From: Streptomyces sp. S465
GTDB taxonomy: Bacteria; Actinomycetota; Actinomycetes; Streptomycetales; Streptomycetaceae
Assembly: GCF_026898115.1 (NCBI RefSeq)
Contig: NZ_CP114036.1
Span: 6,938,001-7,002,000 of the forward strand
Direction: 5' to 3'
DNA: 64,000 nucleotides
A model generated the notes under the pieces. The model searched no databases. It saw only the letters and a list, made by a program, of their open reading frames with translations, and was not told where the DNA came from. How positions within the stretch are numbered: the first letter of the stretch is position 1; each line of letters opens with the position of its first letter. This document shows positions 7,878-16,541 of this stretch, piece after piece. Made by a program: the position numbers and the translations under genes.

Positions 7878-9254
7878 ATGCCCATGGGTCACACGGCCAC
7901 GCAGCAGGCCGGTTCCGGCGGCCTGAAAGCGACCGAGCACCGGCTGGCCAATGGCCTGCGCGTGGTGCTCTCCGAGGACCATCTGACCCCGGTCGCCGCG
8001 GTCTGTCTGTGGTACGACGTCGGCTCACGTCATGAGGTCAAGGGGCGCACGGGCCTGGCCCACCTCTTCGAGCACCTGATGTTCCAGGGCTCGGCGCAGG
8101 TCACCGGGAACGGCCACTTCGAGCTGGTGCAGGGAGCCGGCGGCTCGCTCAACGGCACGACCAGCTTCGAGCGCACCAACTACTTCGAGACCATGCCCGC
8201 CCACCAGGTCGAGCTCGCCCTGTGGCTGGAGGCCGACCGGATGGGGTCCCTCCTGACCGCGCTGGACGAGGAGAGCCTGGAGAACCAGCGCGACGTCGTC
8301 AAGAACGAGCGCCGCCAGCGGTACGACAACGTCCCGTACGGCACCGCCTTCGAGAAGCTCGTGGCCATGGCGTACCCCGAGGGCCACCCGTACCACCACA
8401 CCCCGATCGGCTCGATGGCCGACCTGGACGCGGCCTCCCTGGAGGACGCGCGGGAGTTCTTCCGCACCTACTACGCGCCGAACAACGCCGTGCTGTCGGT
8501 CGTCGGCGACATCGACCCCGAGCAGACGCTCGCCTGGATCGAGAAGTACTTCGGCTCCATCCCCTCCCACGACGCCAAGCGGCCGCCCCGCGACGGCACG
8601 CTCCCGGACGTGATCGGCGGGCAGTTGCGCGAGGTCGTGGAGGAGGAGGTCCCGGCCCGCGCCCTGATGGCCGCCTACCGGCTGCCCCACGACGGCACCC
8701 GTGAGGCCGACGCCGCCGACCTGGCGCTGACCGTCCTCGGCGGCGGGGAGTCCTCCCGGCTCCACAACCGCCTGGTGCGCCGCGACCGCACCGCCGTGGC
8801 CGCCGGATTCGGCCTGCTGCGGCTGTCGGGCGCCCCCTCGCTCGGCTGGCTGGACGTGAAGGCCTCCGGCGGTGTCGAGGTGCCCGCCATCGAGGCCGCC
8901 GTCGACGAGGAGCTGGCCCGCTTCGCCGAGGAGGGGCCGACCCCGCAGGAGATGGAGCGCGCACAGGCGCAGATCGAGCGCGAGTGGCTGGACCGGCTGG
9001 CCACGGTCGGCGGCCGCGCCGACGAGCTCTGCCGGTACGCGGTGCTCTTCGGAGACCCGCAGCTGGCGCTGACCGCCGTGGAGCGGGTGCTCGCCATCAC
9101 CCCCGAGGAGGTGCGGGCCGTGGCCGCCGCGCGGCTGCGCCCGGACAACCGCGCCGTGCTGGTCTACGAGCCCGTCCAGGGCGCCGACGACGCAGCCGAC
9201 ACCGACGCCGACGAAGCCGCCGAGACCGACGCAGAAGGGGAGGCGGCCCAGTGA
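7878..9254 (+). CDS. M16 family zinc metallopeptidase, catalytic subunit
   Basis: A 458-residue pitrilysin/processing-peptidase-like enzyme. The inverted zinc motif HLFEH (His62, Glu65, His66) is present, with the distal metal-ligand region ENQRDVVKNERRQRYDN about 75 residues on, and the family motif EGHPYHHTPIGSMADL. Two M16 half-domains fill the protein; the last 25 residues are an Ala/Asp/Glu-rich tail. No signal peptide is seen, so a cytoplasmic peptidase is likely. It overlaps the following M16-like gene (GTGA), and the pair resembles the two-subunit bacterial M16B enzymes in which one partner is catalytic. I chose ATG 7878, preceded by GGAAGGGAC; upstream in-frame starts at 7797 and 7863 are possible. 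Substrate unknown. Confidence 0.88.
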   Translation: MPMGHTATQQAGSGGLKATEHRLANGLRVVLSEDHLTPVAAVCLWYDVGSRHEVKGRTGLAHLFEHLMFQGSAQVTGNGHFELVQGAGGSLNGTTSFERTNYFETMPAHQVELALWLEADRMGSLLTALDEESLENQRDVVKNERRQRYDNVPYGTAFEKLVAMAYPEGHPYHHTPIGSMADLDAASLEDAREFFRTYYAPNNAVLSVVGDIDPEQTLAWIEKYFGSIPSHDAKRPPRDGTLPDVIGGQLREVVEEEVPARALMAAYRLPHDGTREADAADLALTVLGGGESSRLHNRLVRRDRTAVAAGFGLLRLSGAPSLGWLDVKASGGVEVPAIEAAVDEELARFAEEGPTPQEMERAQAQIEREWLDRLATVGGRADELCRYAVLFGDPQLALTAVERVLAITPEEVRAVAAARLRPDNRAVLVYEPVQGADDAADTDADEAAETDAEGEAAQ

Positions 9255-10657
9255 GCGACGCCGTCACCGCGACCATGACCTTCCACCCGCAGCCGAAGGG
9301 CGGCGCCCCCAAGCCGTGGGCGTTCCCGGCGCCCGAGCGCGGTGAGCTGGCCAACGGCCTCACCGTGCTGCGCTGCCACCGCCCCGGCCAGCAGGTCGTC
9401 GCCGTCGAGATCAATCTGGACGCGCCGCTGGACGCCGAGCCGGCCGGGCTCGACGGCGTCGCCACGATCATGGCGCGCGCCCTGTCGGAGGGCACCGACA
9501 AGCATGACGCCGAGGAGTTCGCCGCCGAGCTCGAGCGCTGTGGCGCCACGCTGGACGCGCACGCCGACCACCCCGGCGTCCGCGTCTCCCTGGAGGTCCC
9601 GGCCTCCCGGCTGCCCAAGGCGCTCGGTCTGCTGGCCGACGCGCTGCGCGCCCCCGCCTTCCCGGACGGCGAGGTCGAGCGGCTGGTGCGCAACCGGCTG
9701 GACGAGATCCCCCATGAGCTGGCCAATCCGGCCCGCCGCGCCTCGATGGCCCTCTCCGCCGACCTCTTCCCGGCCGCGTCGCGGATGTCCCGGCCGCGCC
9801 AGGGCACCCAGGAGACCATCGAGGGCATCGACGCCGCGGCCGTGCGGGCCTTCTACGAGGCGCATGTCCGGCCCTCCACCTCCACCGCCGTCATCGTGGG
9901 CGACCTCGGCGGCGTCGACCTCGACCGGGCGCTCGCCGACACCCTCGGCGCCTGGACGGGCGGGGCGGCCGTGCCGCGCACGGTGCCTCCGATCGTCGCG
10001 GACGACACCGGCCGCGTGGTGATCGTCGACCGGCCGGGCGCGGTCCAGACCCAGCTGCTCATCGGGCGCGTGGGCGCGGACCGCCACGACCGCGTCTGGC
10101 CCGCGCAGGTGCTGGGCACCTACTGCCTGGGCGGCACCCTCACCTCCCGCCTCGACCGTGTGCTGCGCGAGGAGAAGGGCTACACCTACGGGGTGCGCGC
10201 CTTCGGGCAGGTGCTGCGCTCCGCACCCCCCGCGCCCTCCGGCGGTTCCTCGGGCGCCGCGATGCTGGCGATCAGCGGCTCGGTGGCCACCGAGGTCACC
10301 GGCCCCGCGCTGGAGGACCTCTGGAAGGTGCTGCGCACGCTGAAGGAGGAAGGGCTGACGGACGAGGAGCGCGATGTCGCGGTGCAGAACCTGGTGGGCG
10401 TCGCCCCGCTGAAGTACGAGACGGCGGCGGCCGTCGCGGGCACCCTCGCCGACCAGGTCGAACAGCACCTTCCGGACGACTTCCAGGCGCAGCTCTACGC
10501 CCGCCTCGCGGAGACCGGCACGGTGGAGGCCACGGCGGCGGTGGTGAGCGCCTTCCCGGCGGACCGGCTGGTCACGGTGCTGGTCGGCGACGCCTCGGCG
10601 ATCGAGGAGCCGGTCAGGGCGCTGGGCATCGGCGAGGTGCGCGTCATCTCCGGCTGA
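9251..10657 (+). CDS. M16 family peptidase-like protein, non-catalytic subunit
   Basis: A 468-residue M16 fold protein beginning at GTG 9251, which overlaps the stop of the catalytic partner. It aligns by eye with the previous protein (ELANGLTVLRCHRPGQQVVAVEI at the start, EEKGYTYGVRAFGQVL in the C-terminal half, the R/Y pair typical of M16B), but the zinc motif HxxEH is absent: the equivalent segment reads LDGVATIMARALSEGTDKHD. Family knowledge says such subunits bind and position peptide substrate while the partner cuts. The two genes form one operon ending in a strong terminator at 10775. Overlap and loss of the motif are seen; heterodimer formation is inferred. Confidence 0.87.
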   Translation: MSDAVTATMTFHPQPKGGAPKPWAFPAPERGELANGLTVLRCHRPGQQVVAVEINLDAPLDAEPAGLDGVATIMARALSEGTDKHDAEEFAAELERCGATLDAHADHPGVRVSLEVPASRLPKALGLLADALRAPAFPDGEVERLVRNRLDEIPHELANPARRASMALSADLFPAASRMSRPRQGTQETIEGIDAAAVRAFYEAHVRPSTSTAVIVGDLGGVDLDRALADTLGAWTGGAAVPRTVPPIVADDTGRVVIVDRPGAVQTQLLIGRVGADRHDRVWPAQVLGTYCLGGTLTSRLDRVLREEKGYTYGVRAFGQVLRSAPPAPSGGSSGAAMLAISGSVATEVTGPALEDLWKVLRTLKEEGLTDEERDVAVQNLVGVAPLKYETAAAVAGTLADQVEQHLPDDFQAQLYARLAETGTVEATAAVVSAFPADRLVTVLVGDASAIEEPVRALGIGEVRVISG

Positions 10658-10949
10658 GCCGGCCTGCCGACGGGGCGGTCCGCCGCCCTGACGCTTCGTC
10701 GGCTGACGGCCCGATGACTGACGGACCGTCCGGCCGACGATCCGGTCGATGAGCCGGTCCGCGATCCGGCGTGGGAAGGACCCCGGCCCCCAAGGGGGGC
10801 GCCGGGGTCCTTCCTTCATGCCCGATTTCATGCCCGATTTATGGGAGTGACTACGTGTTTGGTTTGTGGGGAGAGCAACAAAAAACCGGAACCGTTTGGT
10901 GATCGAAAGCGGGCCCGTTTAGCGTCAATCCGGCTGTTCGCCAGCGACC
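10658..10949. other. Intergenic region between M16 operon and riboswitch
   Basis: About 290 bp without a gene. It contains the terminator of the M16 operon and then a markedly A/T-richer stretch (roughly 10835-10930) which should hold the promoter of the riboswitch-controlled M23 peptidase gene. I could not assign -35 and -10 boxes with confidence. Confidence 0.6.
10775..10813 (+). terminator. Rho-independent terminator of M16 operon
   Basis: A 13-bp perfect stem (GAAGGACCCCGGC at 10775-10787 pairing with GCCGGGGTCCTTC at 10801-10813) with a 13-nt loop, about 120 bp after the stop of the second M16 gene. There is no long U-tract, as is usual in Streptomyces. Confidence 0.85.
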
Positions 10950-11125
10950 CGCCGCATCCGCGGCACGGACAGTCATCGCCGAGTCCCCGTACGGCGCGAG
11001 CCAGGGGAGCCGGGGACCCAACACGTCCCCTGGGGTGAATCGGGCGCCTTCCCCGGTGGGGGAGGGGCTCGTAGGAGACCTTCCTGCTCCGAACCCGTCA
11101 GCTAACCCGGTAGGCGAGAAGGAAG
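10950..11125 (+). promoter_or_regulatory. c-di-AMP riboswitch (ydaO/yuaA class)
   Basis: The leader of the M23 peptidase gene carries the conserved blocks of the ydaO riboswitch in the right order: CCGAGTCCCC, then GGGGACCCA, then GGGGTGAATCGG, a variable arm, and the diagnostic CCGAACCCGTCAGCTAACC followed by GGTAGGCGAGAAGGA just before the gene. In Streptomyces this class is known upstream of cell-wall hydrolase genes such as rpfA, where c-di-AMP binding reduces expression. The outer limits are approximate because I could not fold the RNA. Identification rests on the conserved cores; the ligand is taken from the class. Confidence 0.92.
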
Positions 11126-11144
11126 GAAAGGAGTGCGCCAGACC

Positions 11145-11939
11145 ATGGCGTTCACCCGTACCGCCACCGGGAAGCACCGTCGTCCCCGCAAACCCGGCCT
11201 GCGCACCGGCGCGAACATCGCGGGCATCACCACGGTCGCCTCGGGAGTCGTCGCCGGGATAGCCGGACAGGCGTTCGCGGCCGACGAGAGCCCCTCCTCC
11301 CACGAGACCGGTCTGACCCAGACGATCGTGATCGGCGATGGGATCGCGGACCACATCGAGGCCCAGGCGCAGTCCCAGGAGACCGCCGCCGAGCAGGCCG
11401 CCGCCAAGGCCAAGGCGGAGGCCGTCGCCCGGCAGGAGGCCGCCAGGAAGGCGGAGGCGGCGGCGAAGAAGGCCAAGGCGGAGCGCGATGCCAAGCTGCG
11501 CGCGGCGCGCGAGGCCGAGCGCAAGCGCCTCAACACCTTCGTGGCGCCGATCAGCGGCTCCTACGTCTCCACGGCCTACCAGGCGTCCAGCGGTCTGTGG
11601 TCCTCCGGCACCCACACCGGTATCGACTTCCACGCCTCCACCGGCACCTCGGTGCACGCCGTGGGCTCCGGCGAGGTCGTCGAGGCGGGCTGGGGCGGTG
11701 CCTACGGCAACAACATCGTCATCAAGATGAACGACGGCACCTACACCCAGTACGGCCATCTGTCGTCGATCGGCGTCTCGGTGGGCCAGAAGGTGACCCC
11801 GGGCCAGCAGATCGGCCTGTCGGGCGCCACCGGCAACGTCACCGGACCGCATCTGCACTTCGAGGCCCGCACCAGCGCGGAGTACGGGTCGGACATCGAC
11901 CCCCTGGCGTACCTGCGCTCGCACGGCGTCAACGTCTGA
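11145..11939 (+). CDS. Secreted M23 family peptidoglycan endopeptidase (LytM domain)
   Basis: A 264-residue exported cell-wall hydrolase. The N-terminus is basic and followed by a signal sequence ending near AGQAFAADE (about residue 45). Residues 65-130 form an Ala/Glu/Lys coiled coil (AAKAKAEAVARQEAARKAEA). The M23 domain fills the C-terminal 130 residues with metal ligands in HTGIDF and GPHLHFE. M23 enzymes cut peptide cross-links in peptidoglycan. The ATG at 11145 is preceded by GGAAAGGAG; an in-frame GTG at 11133 is the alternative. The gene is behind a c-di-AMP riboswitch, so wall remodelling is tied to that second messenger, and it is followed by its own terminator. Confidence 0.93.
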   Translation: MAFTRTATGKHRRPRKPGLRTGANIAGITTVASGVVAGIAGQAFAADESPSSHETGLTQTIVIGDGIADHIEAQAQSQETAAEQAAAKAKAEAVARQEAARKAEAAAKKAKAERDAKLRAAREAERKRLNTFVAPISGSYVSTAYQASSGLWSSGTHTGIDFHASTGTSVHAVGSGEVVEAGWGGAYGNNIVIKMNDGTYTQYGHLSSIGVSVGQKVTPGQQIGLSGATGNVTGPHLHFEARTSAEYGSDIDPLAYLRSHGVNV

Positions 11940-11972
11940 CCGCCTGTTCCCGGAACACCGCGAGCATTCCGC

Positions 11973-12001
11973 GAAGGCCCCGTCCGCCGGACGGGGCCTT
12001 C
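11973..12001 (+). terminator. Terminator of M23 peptidase gene
   Basis: Hairpin GAAGGCCCCGTCC/GGACGGGGCCTTC with a 3-nt loop, 34 bp after the M23 stop codon. Perfect 13-bp stem. Confidence 0.87.
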
Positions 12002-12202
12002 GGCGTGCGCGCCGCCGCCCGCCGCCCCGAGCCGTCGCCGCGCCAGGCCACCGTCGCCCCGGCCGCCGCTGACCAAAAAATATCCATGAAATGCTCCCCG
12101 CCATCGGAAATGGCGTCCGCTTGGAATAGAGTCGTTCAACGCGTGTTCAATGGGTGCGTTTCGCGGGCGTTTAGGCGGAGGTTCGGCAATGTGGGACCGG
12201 AA

Positions 12203-12958
12203 ATGAACGGGGATACGACCGCGGTCCAGGGTGGTCGCCGGATTTCGGCGCACGCACTGTGTACGGCGATTCGCGACGACATCGTCTCCGGTACGTACCA
12301 GCCCGGCAGTCGGCTCACCGAGGAACTCCTCGCCCGGCGCTACGGGGTCTCGCGGGTGCCCGTCCGGGAGGCGCTGCGCACCCTGGAGTCCGAGGGTTTC
12401 GTGACCACCCGGCGGCATGCGGGGGCCTGTGTCGCCCAGCCCTCCGAACGCGAGGCGGCCGATCTGCTGGACATCCGCGCGCTGCTGGAGCCGCTGGGTG
12501 CCGCGCGGGCCGCACAGCGCCGCACCGAGGCGCATCTGAAGGTGCTGCGCGGGCTGGTCAGGCTCGGCCGGGAGCGGGCCCAGCGCGGTCAGCTCGGTGA
12601 ACTGCGGCCGTTGGCCGACTGGTTCCACGAGACGCTCGCCCAGGCGTCCGGCAGTCCGAGCCTGGCCGGGATGCTCGTCCAGCTGCGCCGCAAGACCGCG
12701 TGGGTGTTCGCGGCCGTTCCGGCGCCGCAGCCCGCGCCGGCCGAGGGCGCCCGGCGCCCCGACCCGGCCGTGCGGGCCGTGGAGTCCTGGGCGGAGCACG
12801 GCGCGCTGGTGGACGCGGTCGCGCGCGGCGACGCCGACCGGGCGCGGACGCTCGCCACCGCGCACACCGAGCGCTCGCTGTCGGAATACCGGCTGCACCG
12901 TCCCATTCCGGTGAGGACTTCGAAACATTCCGTCAACACGGCGAGCGGCCAGAATTAA
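12203..12958 (+). CDS. GntR family transcriptional regulator (FadR/FCD-like)
   Basis: A 251-residue regulator. Residues 15-85 are a winged helix of the GntR type (ALCTAIRDDIVSGTYQPGSR, then LLARRYGVSRVPVREALRTL). The C-terminal 160 residues are all-helical with the start of an FCD-type ligand domain (DLLDIRALLEPLGAARAAQR), so it belongs to the FadR subgroup, although the His residues that bind metal in many FCD domains are not obvious. An AT-richer stretch at 12070-12200, unusual for the window, precedes it and probably holds its promoter. The start at ATG 12203 is favoured; GTG 12191 would add four residues. Effector and targets are unknown; ptsH lies convergently next door. Confidence 0.88.
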   Translation: MNGDTTAVQGGRRISAHALCTAIRDDIVSGTYQPGSRLTEELLARRYGVSRVPVREALRTLESEGFVTTRRHAGACVAQPSEREAADLLDIRALLEPLGAARAAQRRTEAHLKVLRGLVRLGRERAQRGQLGELRPLADWFHETLAQASGSPSLAGMLVQLRRKTAWVFAAVPAPQPAPAEGARRPDPAVRAVESWAEHGALVDAVARGDADRARTLATAHTERSLSEYRLHRPIPVRTSKHSVNTASGQN

Positions 12959-13033
12959 CAGTGATCGGAAATTATTGGCGCTGATTCACGGCTCGGTTCT
13001 CCGTCGCCGAGTCCGGGCGGAAACTGAAAAACA

Positions 13034-13072
13034 GCGGGGCCGCGGTGACCGGAATGGTCACCGCGGCCCCGC
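13034..13072. terminator. Bidirectional terminator between gntR and ptsH
   Basis: A perfect 17-bp stem, GCGGGGCCGCGGTGACC with its complement, and a 5-nt loop (GGAAT) between two convergent genes. It can stop transcription from both sides. Confidence 0.9.
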
Positions 13073-13111
13073 CGCGCCGTTTCCTCGAATCGCTGGGGAT
13101 TCACACGGGAA

Positions 13112-13393
13112 TCAGACGGTCTCCGGAAGCTCCTCGAGACCCTCCGCCACCAGCTTCGCCAGGCGGTCGAGCGCCACCTCGGCGTCGTCGGCGTCGGAGG
13201 CGAGGACGACCTCCTCGCCGCCCTGGGCGCCCAGGCCGAGCACGGCCAGCATGGAGGCGGCGTTGACCGGGGTGCCGTCCGCCTTGGCGATCGTGATGGG
13301 GACGCCGGCGGCGGTGGCCGCCCGGACGAAGATCGACGCAGGGCGGGCGTGCAGGCCCTCGGCCCAGCCGATGGTGACGCGGCGCTCAGCCAT
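13112..13393 (-). CDS. ptsH: Phosphocarrier protein HPr
   Basis: A 93-residue HPr of the sugar phosphotransferase system. It accepts phosphate from enzyme I on His15, seen in EGLHARPAS, and passes it to EIIA proteins. The second conserved segment, NAASMLAVLGLGAQGGEEV, includes Ser47 at the place of the regulatory serine of low-GC Gram-positives, but actinobacterial HPr is not generally controlled by HPr kinase. The ATG at 13391-13393 is preceded by AAGGGC. A DasR-type dre site lies 25-40 bp upstream of the start, matching the known DasR control of pts genes in Streptomyces by N-acetylglucosamine signals. Confidence 0.95.
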   Translation of the reverse strand: MAERRVTIGWAEGLHARPASIFVRAATAAGVPITIAKADGTPVNAASMLAVLGLGAQGGEEVVLASDADDAEVALDRLAKLVAEGLEELPETV

Positions 13394-13417
13394 GGTGTTG
13401 CCCTTCAGGTGGGTGCG

Positions 13418-13433
13418 GTTGTCTAGACCAAAG
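13418..13433 (-). promoter_or_regulatory. DasR-responsive element (dre) upstream of ptsH
   Basis: Read towards ptsH the 16-mer is CTTTGGTCTAGACAAC. The central TGGTCTAGAC matches the dre consensus A(C/G)TGGTCTAGACCA(C/G)T, with an intact CTAG core and one departure in the right inner arm. DasR, a GntR regulator inactivated by glucosamine-6-phosphate, is known to control pts genes in Streptomyces. The site is seen; occupation by DasR is inferred. Confidence 0.8.
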
Positions 13434-13451
13434 CATACGGTGTCCGTATGC
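13433..13451. promoter_or_regulatory. Inverted repeat between ptsH and the acyltransferase gene
   Basis: GCATACGG-TGT-CCGTATGC, two perfect 8-bp arms around a 3-nt spacer, directly abutting the dre site and 40 bp upstream of the ptsH start. It may be an operator for another regulator or overlap the -35/-10 region of ptsH. No regulator can be named. Confidence 0.55.
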
Positions 13452-13578
13452 ATCCGGGCGATGCCCGAGTGAGTCCGGTCGTGCCCGGACCGGCCCGATA
13501 CGGACCTTCCCCCGACACCTGGCCGCGACGCAAGGGTGTCCACCATGCGGACCGCGCGCGGCCCGTACCCTGGGCCCC

Positions 13579-16458
13579 ATGCGGAATCCGCCGGACCAGC
13601 ACGCCTACCCGACCCACTGGGAAGCCGACGTGGTGCTCCGGGACGGTGGTACGGCACAGATCCGCCCCATCACCCCCGATGACGCCCAGCGGCTGATCAG
13701 CTTCTACGAGCGGGTCTCGGACGAGTCGAAGTACTACCGCTTCTTCGCGCCCTACCCCCGCCTCTCCGACCGCGACGTCCACCGCTTCACCCACCACGAC
13801 TACGTCGACCGGGTGGGCCTCGCGGCGATCGTCGGGGACGAGTTCATCGCCACCGTCCGCTTCGACCGCATCGACAGCCGGGGAATGCCGGCCCACTCGA
13901 CCCCCGCCACCGCCCCGGACGGCGGCCGCACGGCCCCTTCCGGAGCCGCCCTCGCCGACGAGGCCGAGGTCGCCTTCCTGGTCCAGGACGCCCACCAGGG
14001 CCGCGGGGTGGCCTCCGCGCTCCTCGAACACATCGCCGCCGTCGCGCGCGAGCGGGCCATCCGCCGGTTCGCCGCCGAGGTGCTGCCCGCCAACACCAAG
14101 ATGATCAAGGTGTTCACGGACGCGGGCTACACCCAGAAGCGCAGCTTCGAGGACGGGGTCGTCCGCCTCGAGTTCGACCTCGAACCCACCGACCGCTCCC
14201 TGGCCGTCATGCGCGCCCGCGAGCAGCGTGCCGAGGCCCGCTCCGTCCAGCGGCTGCTCGCGCCCGGTTCCGTCGCCGTCATCGGCACCAGCCGCAGCTC
14301 CGGTGGCGTCGGCCGCACCGTGCTGCGCAATCTCCTCGACGGCGGCTTCACAGGGCGCGTGCACGCCGTCAACCACGCCTTCCCCGACGACCTGACCCGC
14401 CTGGAGCCGGAGGGCGTCCCGGCCCACCGCTCGCTGCGCGCCATAGCGGTCCCCGTCGACCTGGCCGTCGTCGCCGTCCCCGCCGAGCGGGTGCCCGACG
14501 TGGTGGCCGAATGCGGCGACCACGGTGTCCAGGGCCTCGTCGTGCTCTCCGCCGGATACGCGGAGAGCGGGCGCGAGGGCCGCGACCGCCAGCGCGACCT
14601 CGTCCGCCAGGCGCGGACCTACGGCATGCGCGTCATCGGCCCGAACGCCTTCGGCGTCATCAACACCGCCGAGGGCGTCCGGCTGAACGCCTCCCTGTCC
14701 CCACAGCTGCCCAACCCCGGCCGGCTGGGCCTGTTCACCCAGTCCGGGGCGATCGGCATCGCGCTGCTGTCCGGGCTGCACCGGCGCGGCGCCGGGCTGG
14801 CGAGCCTCGCCGGGATCGCGGGGATATCGACCTTCGTGTCCGCGGGGAACCGCGCCGACGTCTCGGGCAACGACCTCCTCCAGTACTGGTACGACGATCC
14901 GCGGACCGACGTCGTCCTGATGTACCTGGAATCCATCGGCAACCCCCGCAAGTTCACCCGGCTCGCCAGGCGCACCGCCGCCGTCAAACCGGTGGTCGTC
15001 GTCAAGGGCGCCCGCCACAGCGGCAGCGCCCCCACCGGCCATGCCGTGCCCACCACCCGGATCCCCGACGCCACCGTCTCCGACCTGCTGCGGCAGGCGG
15101 GCGTCATCCGGGTCGAGACCGTCACCGAGCTCGCCGACGCCGGGGTGCTGCTCGCCTCCCAGCCGCTGCCCGCCGGTCCGCGCGTCGCCATCCTCGGCAA
15201 CTCCGAGTCGCTCGGCCTGCTCACCTACGACGCCTGCCTCACCGAGGGACTCAGCCCGCTGCCGCCCCGCGACCTCACCACGGCCGCCACCCCGGACGAC
15301 TTCCGGCGCGCCCTGACCGAGGCGCTCGCCGACGACGCCTGTGACGCCGTCGTCGTCACCGCCATCCCCTGGGTCGGTGACGCCCGCGCGGACGCCCTCG
15401 CCGCCGCCGTACGGGAGGCGGCCCAGGCGTCCGGGCCCACCCCGGCCAAGCCGGTGGCGGTGGTCCACCTGGAGATCCAGGAGCTCGCGGCGGCCCTGGC
15501 CGGCACCGGCGGCGAGCCCGCGCCGGGCACCCGGCGGATCCCCGCCTACCCCGCCGCCGAGCGGGCCGTGCGCGCGCTCGCCGAGGCCGTGCGGTACGCG
15601 CGCTGGCGGCAGGAGGCCGCCGAGCCCGGACGGGTCCCGGAGTACGACGACATCGACGAGGCGGGCGCCGCCGCCGACATCCAGGTGCTGCTCACCCCGG
15701 CGGACGACACCGGCGGGACCGGCGACGGCACCGGCGGGACCGGCACCGGCACCGGCGACGACACGGACCCGGGCGTCGAGCTGTCGCCCGGCGACACCCA
15801 GCGCCTCCTGGCCCGCTACGGCGTGAGCGTGCTGCCCGCCCTCCCCGCGCCCGACCCCGACACCGCCGTACGGGCCGCCGGGCGGCTCGGCTTCCCGGTC
15901 GCCCTCAAGCCCACCGCCGCGCATCTGCGCCACCGCACCGACCTGGGCGGGGTGCGGCTGGAACTGGGCAGCGAGGCGGAACTGCGCCGGGCCTACGCCG
16001 AGTTGACCGACTACCTGGGCCGGCCCGAGGAGCTGGGGCTGGTCGTGCAGCGGATGGCGCCGCGCGGCGTGGACACCGTCGTACGGGCCGCCATCGACCC
16101 CGCCGCCGGGGCCGTGCTCTCCTTCGGACTCGCCGGCGCACCCTCCGAACTGCTCGGCGACACCGCCCACAGTCTCGTCCCCGTCACCGGCCGGGACGCC
16201 GCCGAGCTGATCCGGTCCATCCGGACCGCGCCACTCCTGTTCGGCTGGCGCGGCTCCAAGCCGGTGGACACCGCCGCCCTCGAGGAGCTGCTGCTGAGGG
16301 TGTCCCGCCTGGTGGACGACCATCCGGAAGTGGTCGCCGTGGACCTCGAGCCCGTTGTCGTCGCCCAGCAGGGCCTCTCCGTGCTCGGCGCCTCGGCGCG
16401 GCTCGCCCCGCCACCGCCGCGCACCGACCTCGGCCCCCGCCACATGCCCGCCTACTGA
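13579..16458 (+). CDS. Pat-type protein acyltransferase: GNAT domain fused to NDP-forming acyl-CoA synthetase-like domains
   Basis: A 959-residue fusion. Residues about 25-200 are a GNAT acetyltransferase (EVAFLVQDAHQGRGVASALL is the acetyl-CoA loop). Residues about 225-720 resemble the alpha subunit of NDP-forming acyl-CoA synthetases with a CoA-binding Rossmann domain (VAVIGTSRSSGGVGRTVL). Residues about 735-950 are an ATP-grasp domain (GFPVALKPTAAHLRHRTDLG). The GNAT domain is at the N-terminus, as in S. lividans PatA and opposite to Salmonella Pat. The usual catalytic SHTG-type loop reads GHAVPTTRIPD here. Known relatives acetylate and inactivate acyl-CoA synthetases such as Acs. A TACCCT hexamer ends 7 nt before the ATG, suggesting leaderless transcription. 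A Thr/Gly/Asp-rich linker near residue 715 is low complexity. Confidence 0.88.
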   Translation: MRNPPDQHAYPTHWEADVVLRDGGTAQIRPITPDDAQRLISFYERVSDESKYYRFFAPYPRLSDRDVHRFTHHDYVDRVGLAAIVGDEFIATVRFDRIDSRGMPAHSTPATAPDGGRTAPSGAALADEAEVAFLVQDAHQGRGVASALLEHIAAVARERAIRRFAAEVLPANTKMIKVFTDAGYTQKRSFEDGVVRLEFDLEPTDRSLAVMRAREQRAEARSVQRLLAPGSVAVIGTSRSSGGVGRTVLRNLLDGGFTGRVHAVNHAFPDDLTRLEPEGVPAHRSLRAIAVPVDLAVVAVPAERVPDVVAECGDHGVQGLVVLSAGYAESGREGRDRQRDLVRQARTYGMRVIGPNAFGVINTAEGVRLNASLSPQLPNPGRLGLFTQSGAIGIALLSGLHRRGAGLASLAGIAGISTFVSAGNRADVSGNDLLQYWYDDPRTDVVLMYLESIGNPRKFTRLARRTAAVKPVVVVKGARHSGSAPTGHAVPTTRIPDATVSDLLRQAGVIRVETVTELADAGVLLASQPLPAGPRVAILGNSESLGLLTYDACLTEGLSPLPPRDLTTAATPDDFRRALTEALADDACDAVVVTAIPWVGDARADALAAAVREAAQASGPTPAKPVAVVHLEIQELAAALAGTGGEPAPGTRRIPAYPAAERAVRALAEAVRYARWRQEAAEPGRVPEYDDIDEAGAAADIQVLLTPADDTGGTGDGTGGTGTGTGDDTDPGVELSPGDTQRLLARYGVSVLPALPAPDPDTAVRAAGRLGFPVALKPTAAHLRHRTDLGGVRLELGSEAELRRAYAELTDYLGRPEELGLVVQRMAPRGVDTVVRAAIDPAAGAVLSFGLAGAPSELLGDTAHSLVPVTGRDAAELIRSIRTAPLLFGWRGSKPVDTAALEELLLRVSRLVDDHPEVVAVDLEPVVVAQQGLSVLGASARLAPPPPRTDLGPRHMPAY

Positions 16459-16541
16459 CCTCCCCGGCCCCGGCGGCCCGACCGTCCGGCCCTTCGCGGC
16501 CATGGGCGCCCGTGTCGGTGCGGCCCCGTAGGATGGTGCAC

